Source of the DNA: Streptomyces celluloflavus
GTDB lineage: Bacteria > Actinomycetota > Actinomycetes > Streptomycetales > Streptomycetaceae
Assembly: GCA_000720995.1 (NCBI GenBank)
Contig: JOEL01000012.1
Location: 280,927-344,926, forward strand
Reading direction: 5' to 3'
DNA: 64,000 nucleotides
Below the pieces are notes generated by a model. It was not told the DNA's origin. It ran no database searches and saw nothing but the letters and a program-made list of their open reading frames with translations. Positions 10,701 through 19,652 of this stretch are shown here, in pieces; position 1 is the stretch's first letter, and every line of letters begins with the position of its first letter. Made by a program: the position numbers and the translations under genes.

Positions 10701-10818
10701 TCGTGATGTGTTCGTGGGAGCGGGCGGGACCGGAGGTGCCGGCGGGACCCGGAGAACCGGAGGAACCTGAGGTACCCGAGGAACCAGAGGAATCAGAAAA
10801 CGTCGACTGATCGGCCAT
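7744..10818 (-). CDS. TIR-like / NB-ARC / TPR protein of the FxSxx-COOH system type
   Basis: A 1024-residue STAND-type protein. After a low-complexity Ser/Gly/Pro head (about residues 8-32) comes a TIR-like domain (ITISYAGFNRPWAAW, about 38-52, to about 150). An NB-ARC ATPase follows, with the P-loop GISGVGKS at about 232-239 and a Walker B strand RRWLLVFDSAD at about 304-314. A winged-helix segment leads into many tetratricopeptide repeats from about residue 600 to the end. This architecture is that of the large TPR protein in FxSxx-COOH peptide loci. It is the last gene of the minus-strand set, 134 bases after the radical SAM gene. By analogy with STAND proteins it would be an ATP-driven sensor or signalling switch; its role here is inferred. 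Confidence 0.85.
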   Translation of the reverse strand: MADQSTFSDSSGSSGTSGSSGSPGPAGTSGPARSHEHITISYAGFNRPWAAWISHQLEQLGHGTTLLRWDPVPETPLADELSGLLAAEGRLLMVLDDWYFRLGPKSHEEWTDALQEVVTPHADRFAAVSVATQKLPATAAVLRPADLRDLDAVEANRRVLQRLGVTSARRPRGEPSPGAPRFPNDPPEVWNVPRRNNRFTGRDHVLEELHDKLAGGGLGAGPPLETRIALYGISGVGKSQIAAEYAHRFGNDYDVVWWISATNRGAAREQLAELANRLGLPVGHELGDRIRAVHEALRVGRPYRRWLLVFDSADDMEQIEDLVPDGRGHVLITTLTRDWSGSGSAQEIEVRPFNRMESVAYARRRAPRLTPLEADLLAEAVQDLPLLLAQTAAWLDANPMSPKEYIELIRRGEPSLVGIRISSDYPMAFQTSWAITLNTLRERSPAAVELLKLFAFFTPDAIPVPMLAKARRGDLPEHLADLAVEPISWNTALRRLTESTAVRLDYQLSEESDPAVETAQMHRLYHRFLRSDMTEDERDQMSATACRVLVTADPQNPSDTRYWERYAELIPHLEPAGVLDSPEPAVQELLLNCIEYLRVRGENRMGLRLCEQFLARWSTRMEPTRRTMLVLTHQHANMLRRMGRYREAEAVGSAIVDQLAAERTPADSDLLRAQDGLAGTLMALGSYEEAYTLFDTVWRTYTEVLGPEAPRTLSSRHNLGSALALLGRYEDALGTFRDVLAFRERELRARHHLTLNAGASYSRMLRLLGRYRDATSSQELNARLHRQVMGSHTPQTLRAEHDLALCLRRSGELGRADALMADLVERSRRVQGPRHPETLMVRADYATFLREHGDLGHARDLAEEVAERYRALAGADHPYTIGTLGNTGLARGAFGELTEALDIAERALGDMTRIMGPDHPWTLGCALNTAAARNRVEDEDGAVELSHDTLERAKAALGGTHPLTLSAKTALAEDLRTLRRGQEAAKLEQEAVQQLAETLGAEHPHTLSARRRRRPYWDFEPQPV

Positions 10819-10952
10819 GCGACCGTCTCCCTGGGATGCGGTGGTGCGCGCGTGCAGAGGCTGTGCGTGGGCGGGCTGATTGGCACGATAGCCCAAGTGT
10901 CGCTCCCTGTGACGACGGTGCGTCAGGCGATCTTGTGGGCGGGGCGGTGGGG

Positions 10953-12095
10953 CTACATCGCGGCGGCCAGCCGGGCGGCGATATGCCGGATCAGGCGTTC
11001 CAGATCGGCGCAGTAGACGGACGGATTGGCGAATCCGCTGGGGCCCGCGCGGTAGCGGTGCGCGTAGTTGCCGCCGCCGCACACCCGCATCAGGGCGCAG
11101 CTGCGGCACTGGGCGCCGAGCGCGTCCGGGCCGCGCCGGCGGGCGGCCATACCGGGGTGGGCGAGGGCCTCGTCGAAGCTGTGGTGGAAGACGTCGAGGC
11201 CGGTGGCGGCGGCGCCCTCGTAGGTGGATTTGAGCGAGTCGACCTGTTCGATGGCGCCGTCGGTGTCGACCACGAGGGCGACGACCGGGGAGAGGCCGAC
11301 CGCTTCGCTGGAGCTGGGGCGCCCCAGGAGCAGACCGATGATCTCGGTGAAGAGCCGTACCCGGGGGCCCGGTCCGCCGTCCCACCAGAGGTCGAAGACG
11401 GTGCACAGCCAGTCGCCGTACGGGGTGCGGCGCGCGGGGCCCAGGGGGGCGGGCGGCGGGCTGGACCAGTTGGCGTGCGGGAGCAGGAAGTCGAGCACGG
11501 GCGGGCCGAGGGCGCGCAGCGAGCCGTAGACCTCGGCCGGGTCGGTGGTGATGTCGATGGTGGACAGGATGCCGGCGAAGACGCCGGGGCGGTCGGCGAG
11601 CATCCGTACGGCGCGGGAGACGGCGGGCCAGGAGGGGCGTCCGGCGTGGTCGACGCGGCGGTGGTTGAGACCGGGGGTGCCGCCGTCGAGGCTGAGGCCG
11701 AGGCGGAATCCGGCGGCGCCCAGGGTGTCGATCAGCTCCGGGGTGAGCAGGGTGCCGTTGGTCTGCACGCCGAATTCGGCGGTGCATCCGGCGGGCAGCG
11801 CGGCGCGGAGGGCGGCGGCCTGGTCGAGGAGCGGGCCGGGGCCGGTGAGCAGCGGTTCGCCGCCGTGCAGGTCGATGCGGATCTCGCGCAGGCGGTGGGC
11901 GCGGGCGTGTTCGGCGATGCGCAGGGCGCTCTGGCGGAGGGTGGCGGTGGGGACGAGCCGCGGGCGGGCGCGCCAGCTGCGGTCGGGACCGGCGTAGATG
12001 TAGCAGTAGGTGCAGGCGAGGTTGCACCGGCTGTGCATCTTCAGGACGAACTGGCGGAAGGGCACGGTGGTCCTGCCGGTCTCCACAGCCACCAC
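10953..12095 (-). CDS. FxsB-type radical SAM/SPASM peptide maturase
   Basis: About 380 residues. The CxxxCxxC cluster-binding motif lies in HSRCNLACTYCYIY (C24, C28, C31), followed by the GGEPLL SAM-contact motif. The carboxyl region has SPASM-like cysteines (AQCRSCALMRVCGGG and a final VYC). FxsB enzymes install aromatic side-chain crosslinks (cyclophanes) in short precursor peptides. This copy stops after the SPASM region and lacks the HExxH hydroxylase-type extension found on some FxsB proteins. The start is the GTG at 12095, with AGGGGGA seven bases upstream; GTG 12092 and 12084 are alternatives. It lies 151 bases after the short peptide gene, its presumed substrate. Confidence 0.85.
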   Translation of the reverse strand: MVAVETGRTTVPFRQFVLKMHSRCNLACTYCYIYAGPDRSWRARPRLVPTATLRQSALRIAEHARAHRLREIRIDLHGGEPLLTGPGPLLDQAAALRAALPAGCTAEFGVQTNGTLLTPELIDTLGAAGFRLGLSLDGGTPGLNHRRVDHAGRPSWPAVSRAVRMLADRPGVFAGILSTIDITTDPAEVYGSLRALGPPVLDFLLPHANWSSPPPAPLGPARRTPYGDWLCTVFDLWWDGGPGPRVRLFTEIIGLLLGRPSSSEAVGLSPVVALVVDTDGAIEQVDSLKSTYEGAAATGLDVFHHSFDEALAHPGMAARRRGPDALGAQCRSCALMRVCGGGNYAHRYRAGPSGFANPSVYCADLERLIRHIAARLAAAM

Positions 12096-12246
12096 GGCGC
12101 CGTCCCCCTGCTCTCGTCGGCGGCCGGAACCGTCAACTCCCGCCCGCTGACTGATACATGGCACCACCACCGATTGAGGAACCGAATTGCCGCGACAACT
12201 GGCCGATTCCCTTGCGCGTTTGCCCAAAAACAACTGCTTCTGACCG

Positions 12247-12465
12247 TCAGTGCAAGAGTTTTTCCGGGCCGTCTTCGTAGTACGCCACCGCGTCATCCGC
12301 CGACGGCCAGTTGCGCAGCAGCAGCGCCGCCACTTCTCCCAGCACCGCGTGGTCCGTCCGCGCCGCCAGACCGGCCACGTCCACGCCGCCGAAGTCCGGC
12401 AGCGGCTCGGCCGACGGACCGGACGGGGCGGCCCCGGCCGGTTCGGTGCGAGGGATCGTCGCCAC
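12247..12465 (-). CDS. Candidate FxsA-like RiPP precursor with divergent C-terminus
   Basis: A 72-residue peptide read from a GTG at 12465 that has AGAGGAG six bases upstream; the ATG at 12516 is a poorer start. The amino half is Pro/Ala-rich. The middle has the leader-like alternation PDFGGVDVAGLAARTDHAVLG seen in short FxsB substrates. The end is DDAVAYYEDGPEKLLH. It lacks the FxSxx-COOH ending that defines classical FxsA, but WPS and YED fit the aromatic-X-X pattern that three-residue cyclophane enzymes modify. It lies directly upstream of the FxsB-type gene. Assignment as the substrate is inferred from size, leader pattern and position. Confidence 0.65.
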   Translation of the reverse strand: MATIPRTEPAGAAPSGPSAEPLPDFGGVDVAGLAARTDHAVLGEVAALLLRNWPSADDAVAYYEDGPEKLLH

Positions 12466-12570
12466 GCTGCTCTCCTCTGGGCCGGCTGGACGGGGTGTTC
12501 CCGAACTCCCGTCCACAGAAACACGTTCCGCCCCGCGCGACCAGGCGGCCGGCGGGGCGCTCGGGGGCGG

Positions 12571-15500
12571 TCAGGCGGGGGATTCGAGGGCGCGCATCCG
12601 GGCGCGGGTGCGCCGGGCCTCCGGGCCGCTCTCCTCGGCCGCGTGCTGCCACTGCTCCCAGCTCTCGCGGTAGGCGTGCAGCGCCGGCTGGGGGCCCGCG
12701 GTCTCCTCCAGGACCTCGCCGCGCCGGTGGTGGGCGCGGGCCGCGAGCAGCGGACTGCCGCCCCGGTGGGCGTGCGTCGCGGCGCGGCGGTAGCAGGCGG
12801 CGGCCCGGTCGTGCCGCTCCCGGGAGTCGAAGCGGCGGTCCAGCAGCAGTTGGACATCGCCCACTTCGAGCCATGCCTCGGCCGCGACGAGCGGCTCCAC
12901 CCCGGAGCCCCGGGCGGCCAGCTCCAGGATCCAGTCGGCCTCGTGCAGATCGGCGAGCGAGGGCTGGCGTTCGTGGCGCAGCCGCAGCGCGCGGCCGAAG
13001 GCCAGCCGGTGGGCGCCCAGCTCCGGATCCTGCGGCGCGACCCGGGCCAGCGCCTCCCGCAGGACGTGCACCGCGTCGTTGGCCAGCCGCCTGCCCGGTT
13101 CGGGGTCCGGCTCCAGCCGGGCCCGCAGCAGCAGCGCCGCGCCGCGCTCGGCGAGCAGCGCGCTGTGCTCGGGGGAATCGGGGACGGTCAGCCGCTGCGC
13201 GGCGGCCAGCGCGGCGATGGCCTCGTCCAGGGGGCCCGGCGCGCCCGTCCAGGTGTGCACGGCGCGCTGCGCGGCCGCGATCCGGCGCAGGCTGTCGGCC
13301 TCCAGGGCCGGTTCGGCGAGGGTCCGCGCCATCGCGCGGGCCCGCTCCAGGGTGGGCAGCACGGACGGCAGCGCGCTGCCGCCGGTCAGCGAGCGGGCCG
13401 CCGCCAGATCCAGCAGCGTCTCGCAGACCACCCGGTCGGCGGCGCTGCCACGGCGGCGCAGCAGCAGGGTGGCGGTGTCGAGGTCGTCCGCGGCACGGAC
13501 CGCGAGCGCCTCGGCGGGGCGCGGCCCGTCCGGGCGTACGCGGCCGGCCCGGCGGGCCTGGTCCAGCAGGACGCCGCCGCGCGCCGCGTACACCTCGCCG
13601 GGAACCTGCTCGCCGCTGGGCCACCGGTCGAGGACGGTGGTGAGGGACCGTTCCGCCTCGTCCAGGGGGTCGGGCGGACCGGCCCCCTCGGGAGCGCCGG
13701 GCCCGGCGGGCGCCCCGGTGGCCGGCGGCAGGGCGGCCATCCGGCGCAGGACCTCGGTCCGTAGCACCGTGCTCTCCAGGAAACGCGGGTCGAGCAGGCT
13801 CATCAGCCCGCAGGCGGCGTGCAGTTGGCGCGCGGCGTCCGCCAGCGCGGTGCGCTCCTCCTCCGGTGCGCCGGCCCCCGCACGCTCCCGGGCGCGGGCG
13901 TACCGGACCCGGCCGAGCACGATCAGCGCCCGGGTGCGCTCCGCCTCCCGGCCCGCGGCCTCCGCCGCCCCGGCTTCCTCCCCGGCCGTCCCCACCTCCT
14001 GGTCGTCGGCCGGGCCCGGCGCGGTGGCCCGCTCCGCGGCGCGCACCGCGCGTTCGGCCTCCGCCAGGGCGTCGGGCTGGCGCCACTTCGCCCAGGCGTG
14101 CAGCAGGGCGCGGGCCAGGTCGGTGCCGGCCGGCGGCAGCCGGTGGGCCGCCGCGCGCAGCAGCCGGACGGCCTCGATCAGGTCCCGTACGGCGCTGCCC
14201 TGTTCGTAGCGCTCCAGTAGGGCGGCGCCCTCGGCGGCCGGGCCGTCGCCGGGGTAGGGCGGCTGCTCGGGCGGCCGCAGCGCCGGTTCGAAGCGGCGCA
14301 GGACGTGTTCGGAGACCCGGGCGAACGGTTCGGGGACGGGGCGGCGGCCGGACTCCGGCTCCCGGCCGCTGCCGGAGAGCATCGCGACGGCGACGGCCGG
14401 GAAGTTGCGGGCGCCGCGGCCGAAGGTGCGCTCCACGTAGAGCGAGCAGTGCTTGAGGACCAGCGCGGCCTCGCCCGCGCTCAGCCGGCCGAGCAGTTCG
14501 TCCCGTACGCCGGGCACGAAGTCGTACCACGGGCCGCTCGCCCCGTCCGCCTCCCCCGCCGGCCGGTCCGCCGCCGGGAGTTGGGTGACCAGGCCGCCGA
14601 GCAGCACCTCGGCCAGCTCGGCCGGTCCGGTGTGCGGCAGCATCGCGCGCTGTACGAGCTGGATGACCGGCAGCGCCAGCGGGACCGCCGACAGGTGCAC
14701 CGCGAGCAGCCGGGCGTCCGGCGAGGCGGACCGGTCGAATTCGCGGACCCTGCGGGCCGGTGCGGAGGGCTCCGCCTCGGCCGGGCGGCCGCCGGGCTCC
14801 GCGCCGTGGTCGGCGCGGACCACACAGGCGGCGCCGCGCAGCGACAGGCCGGCATCGGCCGCGGCCAGCCTGGCCCAGGCGCCGAGCGCGGCGGGCGTCG
14901 CGGAGAGCACCGGGATGGCGCGGCCGCGGCCGGCGTCCGGGGCCGGTCCGGGCGCCGCGGGGGCCCGGCGGCGCCTGGCGGGCCGGAAGCCGAGGGCCTG
15001 GTACGGGCCCTGGTGGCGGACGAGGGTACCGGCGACGGCGGGCAGCCGGGTGCGCGCCCACATCCGCTGCGGCAGCGGCTGGACGACGGCGACCGGCGCG
15101 TCGGCCGCCCAGCGGTGGAGCAGCCGCTGGAGCCGGCCGTCCTGCCACAGCGGGCCCGCGCAGTCACTGACGACGAGGGTGAGGTGGTGGCCGGTGGGAT
15201 CGTGCAGCTGGCCGGCGGGGCGCAGCGGCCGGCCGGGGCCGGGGGCCGCGGCGACACCGACGTCCGGGCCGTGCGGGTGGAGGTAGTGCACCGTGACGTC
15301 GCGGAAGGCGCCCACCCGCTCGCAGACCTGGCGCAGATCGTGCAGCATCTGCTCCCAGACGGCCATCGAGGACGAGCCGTCCATCAGCAGCCGCAGACCG
15401 GCCTCCCGGCGGTGCACCCCGCGCAGCACCGGGATGACCGTCTCGGCGTGTGCGGAGAGTTCGGCGGTGGCGGGCTCGTCCAGCTCCCGGCGGACCGGTG

Positions 15501-15960
15501 CGACCGGCGGGTGGTAGCGCTGGACGGGCCGCAGGGCGCGCTGGAGCGGCAGCAGCCCGGGGAAGGCGGCGGCGATCGGGACGGCGACCTCGCCGAGCCG
15601 GTGGCGGTCCGGATCGGGCGGCCGCGCCTCCCGGGCGGGCCGCAGCTCCGCCTCCGTGCGGCGGGCGCCGTCCCGGGGCGCGTACGGGCCGCCGGGCTCG
15701 GGTGCGGCCGCCGCGCCGGGCTCCACGGATCCGGCCGGGCCCACGGTGAAAGTGGCCGGATCGCTGCATCCGGCGGTGGTGGAACCGGCCTCGCCCGTGG
15801 CGTCCCGGGCGGTCTGCTGATCACCCGGCGTGATCCACTGGGCGAGCCAGAGGGCATCGGCCATCCCCCGGGCGTCGGCGGGCAGCCCCGCCGCGGTCAG
15901 CCGGGCGACGAGCTGGTCGAGGGGTCCCGGACCGGACTCCCCCACAGCCATCGCGTTCAC
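12571..15960 (-). CDS. SAV_2336-type protein: vWA-like domain plus TPR-rich C-terminus
   Basis: About 1129 residues. The amino part matches the SAV_2336 N-terminal-domain family. It contains a vWA-like metal-dependent adhesion site in LLMDGSSSMAVWE (D194, the DxSxS pattern) and later TLVVSDCAGPL as a second acidic strand. The carboxyl half (about 550-1120) is a long array of TPR-like helices rich in Ala, Arg and Glu. The start is taken as the GTG at 15960, whose GTGA overlaps the MoxR stop; the ATG at 15951 is the alternative. Such vWA proteins pair with MoxR ATPases and VMAP-type proteins in ternary conflict systems. The high Ala/Pro content makes domain borders uncertain. Confidence 0.8.
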   Translation of the reverse strand: MNAMAVGESGPGPLDQLVARLTAAGLPADARGMADALWLAQWITPGDQQTARDATGEAGSTTAGCSDPATFTVGPAGSVEPGAAAAPEPGGPYAPRDGARRTEAELRPAREARPPDPDRHRLGEVAVPIAAAFPGLLPLQRALRPVQRYHPPVAPVRRELDEPATAELSAHAETVIPVLRGVHRREAGLRLLMDGSSSMAVWEQMLHDLRQVCERVGAFRDVTVHYLHPHGPDVGVAAAPGPGRPLRPAGQLHDPTGHHLTLVVSDCAGPLWQDGRLQRLLHRWAADAPVAVVQPLPQRMWARTRLPAVAGTLVRHQGPYQALGFRPARRRRAPAAPGPAPDAGRGRAIPVLSATPAALGAWARLAAADAGLSLRGAACVVRADHGAEPGGRPAEAEPSAPARRVREFDRSASPDARLLAVHLSAVPLALPVIQLVQRAMLPHTGPAELAEVLLGGLVTQLPAADRPAGEADGASGPWYDFVPGVRDELLGRLSAGEAALVLKHCSLYVERTFGRGARNFPAVAVAMLSGSGREPESGRRPVPEPFARVSEHVLRRFEPALRPPEQPPYPGDGPAAEGAALLERYEQGSAVRDLIEAVRLLRAAAHRLPPAGTDLARALLHAWAKWRQPDALAEAERAVRAAERATAPGPADDQEVGTAGEEAGAAEAAGREAERTRALIVLGRVRYARARERAGAGAPEEERTALADAARQLHAACGLMSLLDPRFLESTVLRTEVLRRMAALPPATGAPAGPGAPEGAGPPDPLDEAERSLTTVLDRWPSGEQVPGEVYAARGGVLLDQARRAGRVRPDGPRPAEALAVRAADDLDTATLLLRRRGSAADRVVCETLLDLAAARSLTGGSALPSVLPTLERARAMARTLAEPALEADSLRRIAAAQRAVHTWTGAPGPLDEAIAALAAAQRLTVPDSPEHSALLAERGAALLLRARLEPDPEPGRRLANDAVHVLREALARVAPQDPELGAHRLAFGRALRLRHERQPSLADLHEADWILELAARGSGVEPLVAAEAWLEVGDVQLLLDRRFDSRERHDRAAACYRRAATHAHRGGSPLLAARAHHRRGEVLEETAGPQPALHAYRESWEQWQHAAEESGPEARRTRARMRALESPA

Positions 15961-17036
15961 CTCGTCCGGTCAAGAGGCCGCATGAGCTCGGCCGTCAGGC
16001 GCCGTCGGGTCTCCTCCTCGTCCTGGTCCGTCCAGCCGGCCTGCTGTGTGAGGTGGATGGCGTTGAACAGCTGGTCGACGGCGCGGACATCGCCGGGCTC
16101 GCGGTCCAGGAAGCGGTCGATCACCGAGGCGTGGCGCTCGGCGGCGCCCTCGCCGAAGTGGGCCCGCACCATGGCGGCGAGCCGCTCCTTGTCCGGTGCC
16201 GGGATGTGGAGGTGGATGCAGCGGCGCAGCAGGGGCGCCGGGAAGTCCCGTTCGCCGTTGCTGGTGAGCACGATGAACGGGAAGGCGTGGCAGCGCACCC
16301 GGCCGTCGCGCACCGTCACCGGCGCGCCGTCGTCGCTGAGCACCCGCACCTCGGGGGCGGATCCGGCCAGCCGCTCCAGCTCCGGAATCCTGAACTCCCC
16401 CTCCTCCAGGACGTTGAGCAGGTCGTTGGGCAGGTCGATATCGCTCTTGTCCAGCTCGTCGACGAGCAGCACCCGGGGTCTGGCGGCGGGCAGCAGGGCC
16501 GTGCCCAGCGGGCCGAGGCGGATGTAGCGGCCGATGCCGCCGCCGGGCTCGGCGGTGTGGTCCGGGTCCGGGGCGGGCGCGGCGGCGCCCTCCGGGGCGT
16601 CCTGGCCGGCGGGCCGCGGCGGGGTGGCGCGGGCGATCTGGAGGTCCTGGAGGCGGCCGATGGCGTCGTAGGCGTACAGGCCGTCGCGGAGCGTGCTGCG
16701 GCTGACGACCGGCCAGCTGAGCACCCGGCCGAGGCCGAGTTCGTAGGCGACCGAGTGGGCCAGGGTGCTCTTGCCGCTGCCCGGGGCACCGGTCACCAGC
16801 AGCGGCCTGCGCAGATAGAGCGCGGCGTTGACCAGCTCGCGCTCGGTCTCGCCGGGCCGGTGGTGGCTGGCCTCCCTGCGCAGCACGCCGAGCCGGCGTT
16901 CGGAGGCGGGGTCGAGGGCGGTCGGCGGCGGGATGTCGGGCCCGCCGTCGAAATCGCGCCAGGGCGGGGGCGGCGGGAGCTGTTCGATTCCGTCGTGCGG
17001 TGCTCCCGCGCCGCGGTAGATGAGCCAGTCGCTCAC
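15957..17036 (-). CDS. MoxR-type AAA+ ATPase
   Basis: 359 residues. The Walker A motif is TGAPGSGKST (about 83-91) and Walker B is VLLVDELDKSD (about 189-199). Sensor 1 is in FIVLTSNGERDFP and an arginine finger region in LLRRCIHL. The start is the GTG at 17036 (reads SDWLIYRGAG), which has GAGGAG seven bases upstream; upstream in-frame starts would add a Gly/Arg-rich stretch foreign to the family. It overlaps the vWA gene by four bases, so the MoxR-vWA pair is translationally coupled. MoxR ATPases act as chaperone-like remodelers with vWA partners; the client here is unknown. Confidence 0.88.
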   Translation of the reverse strand: MSDWLIYRGAGAPHDGIEQLPPPPPWRDFDGGPDIPPPTALDPASERRLGVLRREASHHRPGETERELVNAALYLRRPLLVTGAPGSGKSTLAHSVAYELGLGRVLSWPVVSRSTLRDGLYAYDAIGRLQDLQIARATPPRPAGQDAPEGAAAPAPDPDHTAEPGGGIGRYIRLGPLGTALLPAARPRVLLVDELDKSDIDLPNDLLNVLEEGEFRIPELERLAGSAPEVRVLSDDGAPVTVRDGRVRCHAFPFIVLTSNGERDFPAPLLRRCIHLHIPAPDKERLAAMVRAHFGEGAAERHASVIDRFLDREPGDVRAVDQLFNAIHLTQQAGWTDQDEEETRRRLTAELMRPLDRTR

Positions 17037-17453
17037 GTCGGAACTCCTCGTCGCCGGCCAGCCATCGGGCAGGGAGCGATGGTCGCGGCGGACCGCCCCG
17101 GAGACGGTGGCGTCCGCCCCGGCCCTTCCCCCACGCCCGCCACGCACACTCACGAATCAATGTCTCATGACGCTATGACAGGAGCGAGCCGTACGGAAGC
17201 TCACGGGGGCGGTTTCCGGTCTCCCGCACCGTCGCCACGCGCCGCCAAGTGCCGTGCAGGGGACGTGACTTGCGGTATCCGGCGGCGCCGGGTCCGGTCG
17301 CGGCGGCCGGGCGCATGCAGGGCGTACGGGCGCGCGGGGGCGTACGGAGGACGGGGCGGACCGACGGACGAAGGGGCCTGGAGGAGGGGGACGGCGGCGC
17401 AACCCGGCCCGCCGGCGGGGGCCCGTTGCGGCGGCCGCGTACCGGCCGGGCGG
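17037..17453. other. Intergenic stretch between protease-VMAP gene and MoxR gene
   Basis: 417 bases inside an otherwise tightly packed minus-strand set. Reading frames across it are Arg/Pro-rich and out of phase with the local codon usage, so no gene is called. It probably holds a second promoter for the MoxR-vWA-peptide genes. No clear hairpin or operator was found. Confidence 0.4.
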
Positions 17454-19652
17454 TCACCGGGGCGACACCTGCGGCCGGGCCGTGAAGAGCTGCGGGATGG
17501 GGTCCTCGGGGTCGTCGTAGAGGAGCACCAGATCGCGGGCCCAGTGGGCGCCTTCCTCCGCGGCCTTCGCCCGCAGCTCCCGGACGAGCTCGGGGAGGCG
17601 GGCCAGTGAGCCGGACCCCTGGAGCAACTCCCGTACGCCGCGGTGGAATTCCTCGCAGGAGGCGTCGCAGGACCGCTCGCCGTGGCCGGCCGCGGACCAC
17701 AGTCCGGCCGGGAAGCCGGTGTCCAGGGCGGCGCCGGCCGCGTCCCGGCCGGTCCCGTCGGCGACCGTATGGCACAGCGCGGGCACCGCACCGTCGTCCG
17801 CCTCCTCCAGGAGCCGCCAGACCCCGTCGGCGGAGCCCGCCGCCGCTCCCGCGCCGTCCCGGCGGGGCGGCGGGACGCGCAGCGCGTGCAGTGCGGGGGC
17901 GACGGCGACGCGCTGCCAGCGGCGCAGCCAGGCCGGGTCGATCTCCTCGCGGCGCCCCTGGTCGCGCAGGATCACCGCGCGCCCCGGGCCCACCGGCCGC
18001 GCCCGTGCGGTGCGCCGGGTCGAGGCCGCGACCTCCCAGCGGTCGGCCGGGGTGTGCCAGTGCCCCTCGGGGACGGCGACCTCCAGGCGCACCCGGGCGC
18101 CCGGTCCCGCGTCGCCGTCGGCGCGCAGCAGCCGGGCCCCGAGCCGCCGCAGGACCTGCGCCCGCGCCTGCTCGAAGGGCACCCCGCCGTCCGACTCCTG
18201 GACGTCCACCCGCAGCCACTGCCCCCGGCCGTACCCCTCGCTGACCGACCAGTTGAACAGCTCGCCCTCGCCGTCGTCGTAGAACAGCGGCTCGAACTCG
18301 ACGAGTACGGAGCGCGGCCGGCGCCGCACGGGGCCGATCCGGCGGCGGTCCTGCGGCTGCAGCACCACTGCTTTGGCCTGGACGAACTCCGCGAGGTGGG
18401 CGGCGTGTTCGCGCGCCTCGGCGGCCGCTTCGCCGGGCGCCTCGCGCACCTCGTCCGCGACCCGCTGTGCCACGATCCGCAGATAGTGCACGAAGGCGCA
18501 GAGTTCGGTGTACGGGTCGCTGCCCTGGTAGAGCGCGCCGTGGCCGTCCCGCCAGGTGCGCAGCGCCCAGGCCCCGGGGCCCTCGCCTCGGTCCAGCGCC
18601 TCGCCGACCGCCGCCTCCACGACGAGCGGATCGCGCGGCGCGGGCAGCCGGGCGAGCAGGTCGAGCGCCTGCAACCGCTCCTGCACGCCCCACAGCCGGC
18701 CGCGCCCCGCCATGATGGCGTGCTGGGCGTCGAACCAGGTGGGCCCGCCGGGGCGGCCGAGGTCCTGTCCGCTCCAGTGCCAGCGGTCGTGCAGGCCCAT
18801 CAGCGCGTGGTACGGGTCGGGGCCGAGCCCGGTGGCGCCCGCGACGAGGTGTTCGGGGCCCAGTCCGCGCAGCGCGGTGACCGGCACCGCGAGTCCGACG
18901 TGGTCCTGCTGGTGGCGCCCCTTGACGATGCCGACCACCTCGCCGCGGTCGCAGTCGAGCAGCGGTCCCCCGGAGGCGCCGGGGGTGACCCGGACGTCGC
19001 TGCCGAACTGGAGCCCCCGGGCGTCCCGGGCACCGAACCGGACGGCGATGAACGGGGTGAACGGATCGGCGGCTCCCCCGGGTGCGCCGGGAGCGCCACC
19101 CGCCTCACCTGCGCCGCCCGCCTCGGCCGCATCGCCCGCCGCGCGTACGCCGCCCCCGTCACGTACTACGCGTTCGTGCGCGGCGTCCGTACGCGGCGGG
19201 CGGTCCGTACCGGGCCGGTCGTGGCCCCGGAAGATGTACGCGTCCTCCAGGAGCGTCGCCGGCTGGTCGCTGAACCAGGCGCAGGGGTGCTCGGTGTCCG
19301 GGTCGAGCAGCCGGACCAGGGCGAGATCGGCGCGGGCGGTGCCCGGTCCGGCCGCCGGGTCGGGCCGGCTCAGGTCGTACTCCAGCCGGGCGGCCGCCAG
19401 CCGTCCGCCGAACGCGACGCCGAACACCCCGTCGGGGCCGAGGTCGCGCCGCCGCCCGTCGCTCGCGGCGAGCACATGGGCGCAGGTCAGGACCCAGCCG
19501 GGGGCGATCAGCACACCGCTGCCCCACAGCCGGGGATCCGGTGCGTCCGGTGCGGCGCGCAGGGCGACGGTGGTGCGTCCGGCGTGTGCGAGGAGCTGTC
19601 CGTACCGCGCCCGGTCGCCGCGGCCGTGGGTCCGCTCCTCCGAGGTCGCCAT
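17454..19652 (-). CDS. Trypsin-like serine protease fused to a VMAP-C-like domain
   Basis: 732 residues. The amino part is a trypsin-fold protease with a complete triad: His in VLTCAHV (H59), Asp in ARADLALVRL (D109) and Ser in VTPGASGGPLLD (S227). An Ala/Gly-rich insert (about 165-197) separates the last two strands. There is no signal peptide, so it is cytoplasmic. The remainder (about 270-730) resembles the VMAP carboxyl region (vWA-MoxR-associated protein), with conserved Trp and paired acidic strands such as VLVEFEPLFYDDGEGELF. It overlaps the upstream gene by one base (TGATG). In ternary VMAP systems this protein is thought to be the protease effector or sensor controlled by MoxR/vWA. 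Confidence 0.82.
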   Translation of the reverse strand: MATSEERTHGRGDRARYGQLLAHAGRTTVALRAAPDAPDPRLWGSGVLIAPGWVLTCAHVLAASDGRRRDLGPDGVFGVAFGGRLAAARLEYDLSRPDPAAGPGTARADLALVRLLDPDTEHPCAWFSDQPATLLEDAYIFRGHDRPGTDRPPRTDAAHERVVRDGGGVRAAGDAAEAGGAGEAGGAPGAPGGAADPFTPFIAVRFGARDARGLQFGSDVRVTPGASGGPLLDCDRGEVVGIVKGRHQQDHVGLAVPVTALRGLGPEHLVAGATGLGPDPYHALMGLHDRWHWSGQDLGRPGGPTWFDAQHAIMAGRGRLWGVQERLQALDLLARLPAPRDPLVVEAAVGEALDRGEGPGAWALRTWRDGHGALYQGSDPYTELCAFVHYLRIVAQRVADEVREAPGEAAAEAREHAAHLAEFVQAKAVVLQPQDRRRIGPVRRRPRSVLVEFEPLFYDDGEGELFNWSVSEGYGRGQWLRVDVQESDGGVPFEQARAQVLRRLGARLLRADGDAGPGARVRLEVAVPEGHWHTPADRWEVAASTRRTARARPVGPGRAVILRDQGRREEIDPAWLRRWQRVAVAPALHALRVPPPRRDGAGAAAGSADGVWRLLEEADDGAVPALCHTVADGTGRDAAGAALDTGFPAGLWSAAGHGERSCDASCEEFHRGVRELLQGSGSLARLPELVRELRAKAAEEGAHWARDLVLLYDDPEDPIPQLFTARPQVSPR

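Noticed and set aside
7729-13643. Two long plus-strand frames (about 1013 and 935 codons) opposite the TPR and radical SAM genes
   Set aside because: Gly/Ala/Val-rich mirror frames of minus-strand genes with recognised domains and motifs.
14305-16527. Plus-strand frame of about 740 codons opposite the vWA and MoxR genes
   Set aside because: Mirror frame; the minus strand carries Walker and MIDAS motifs.
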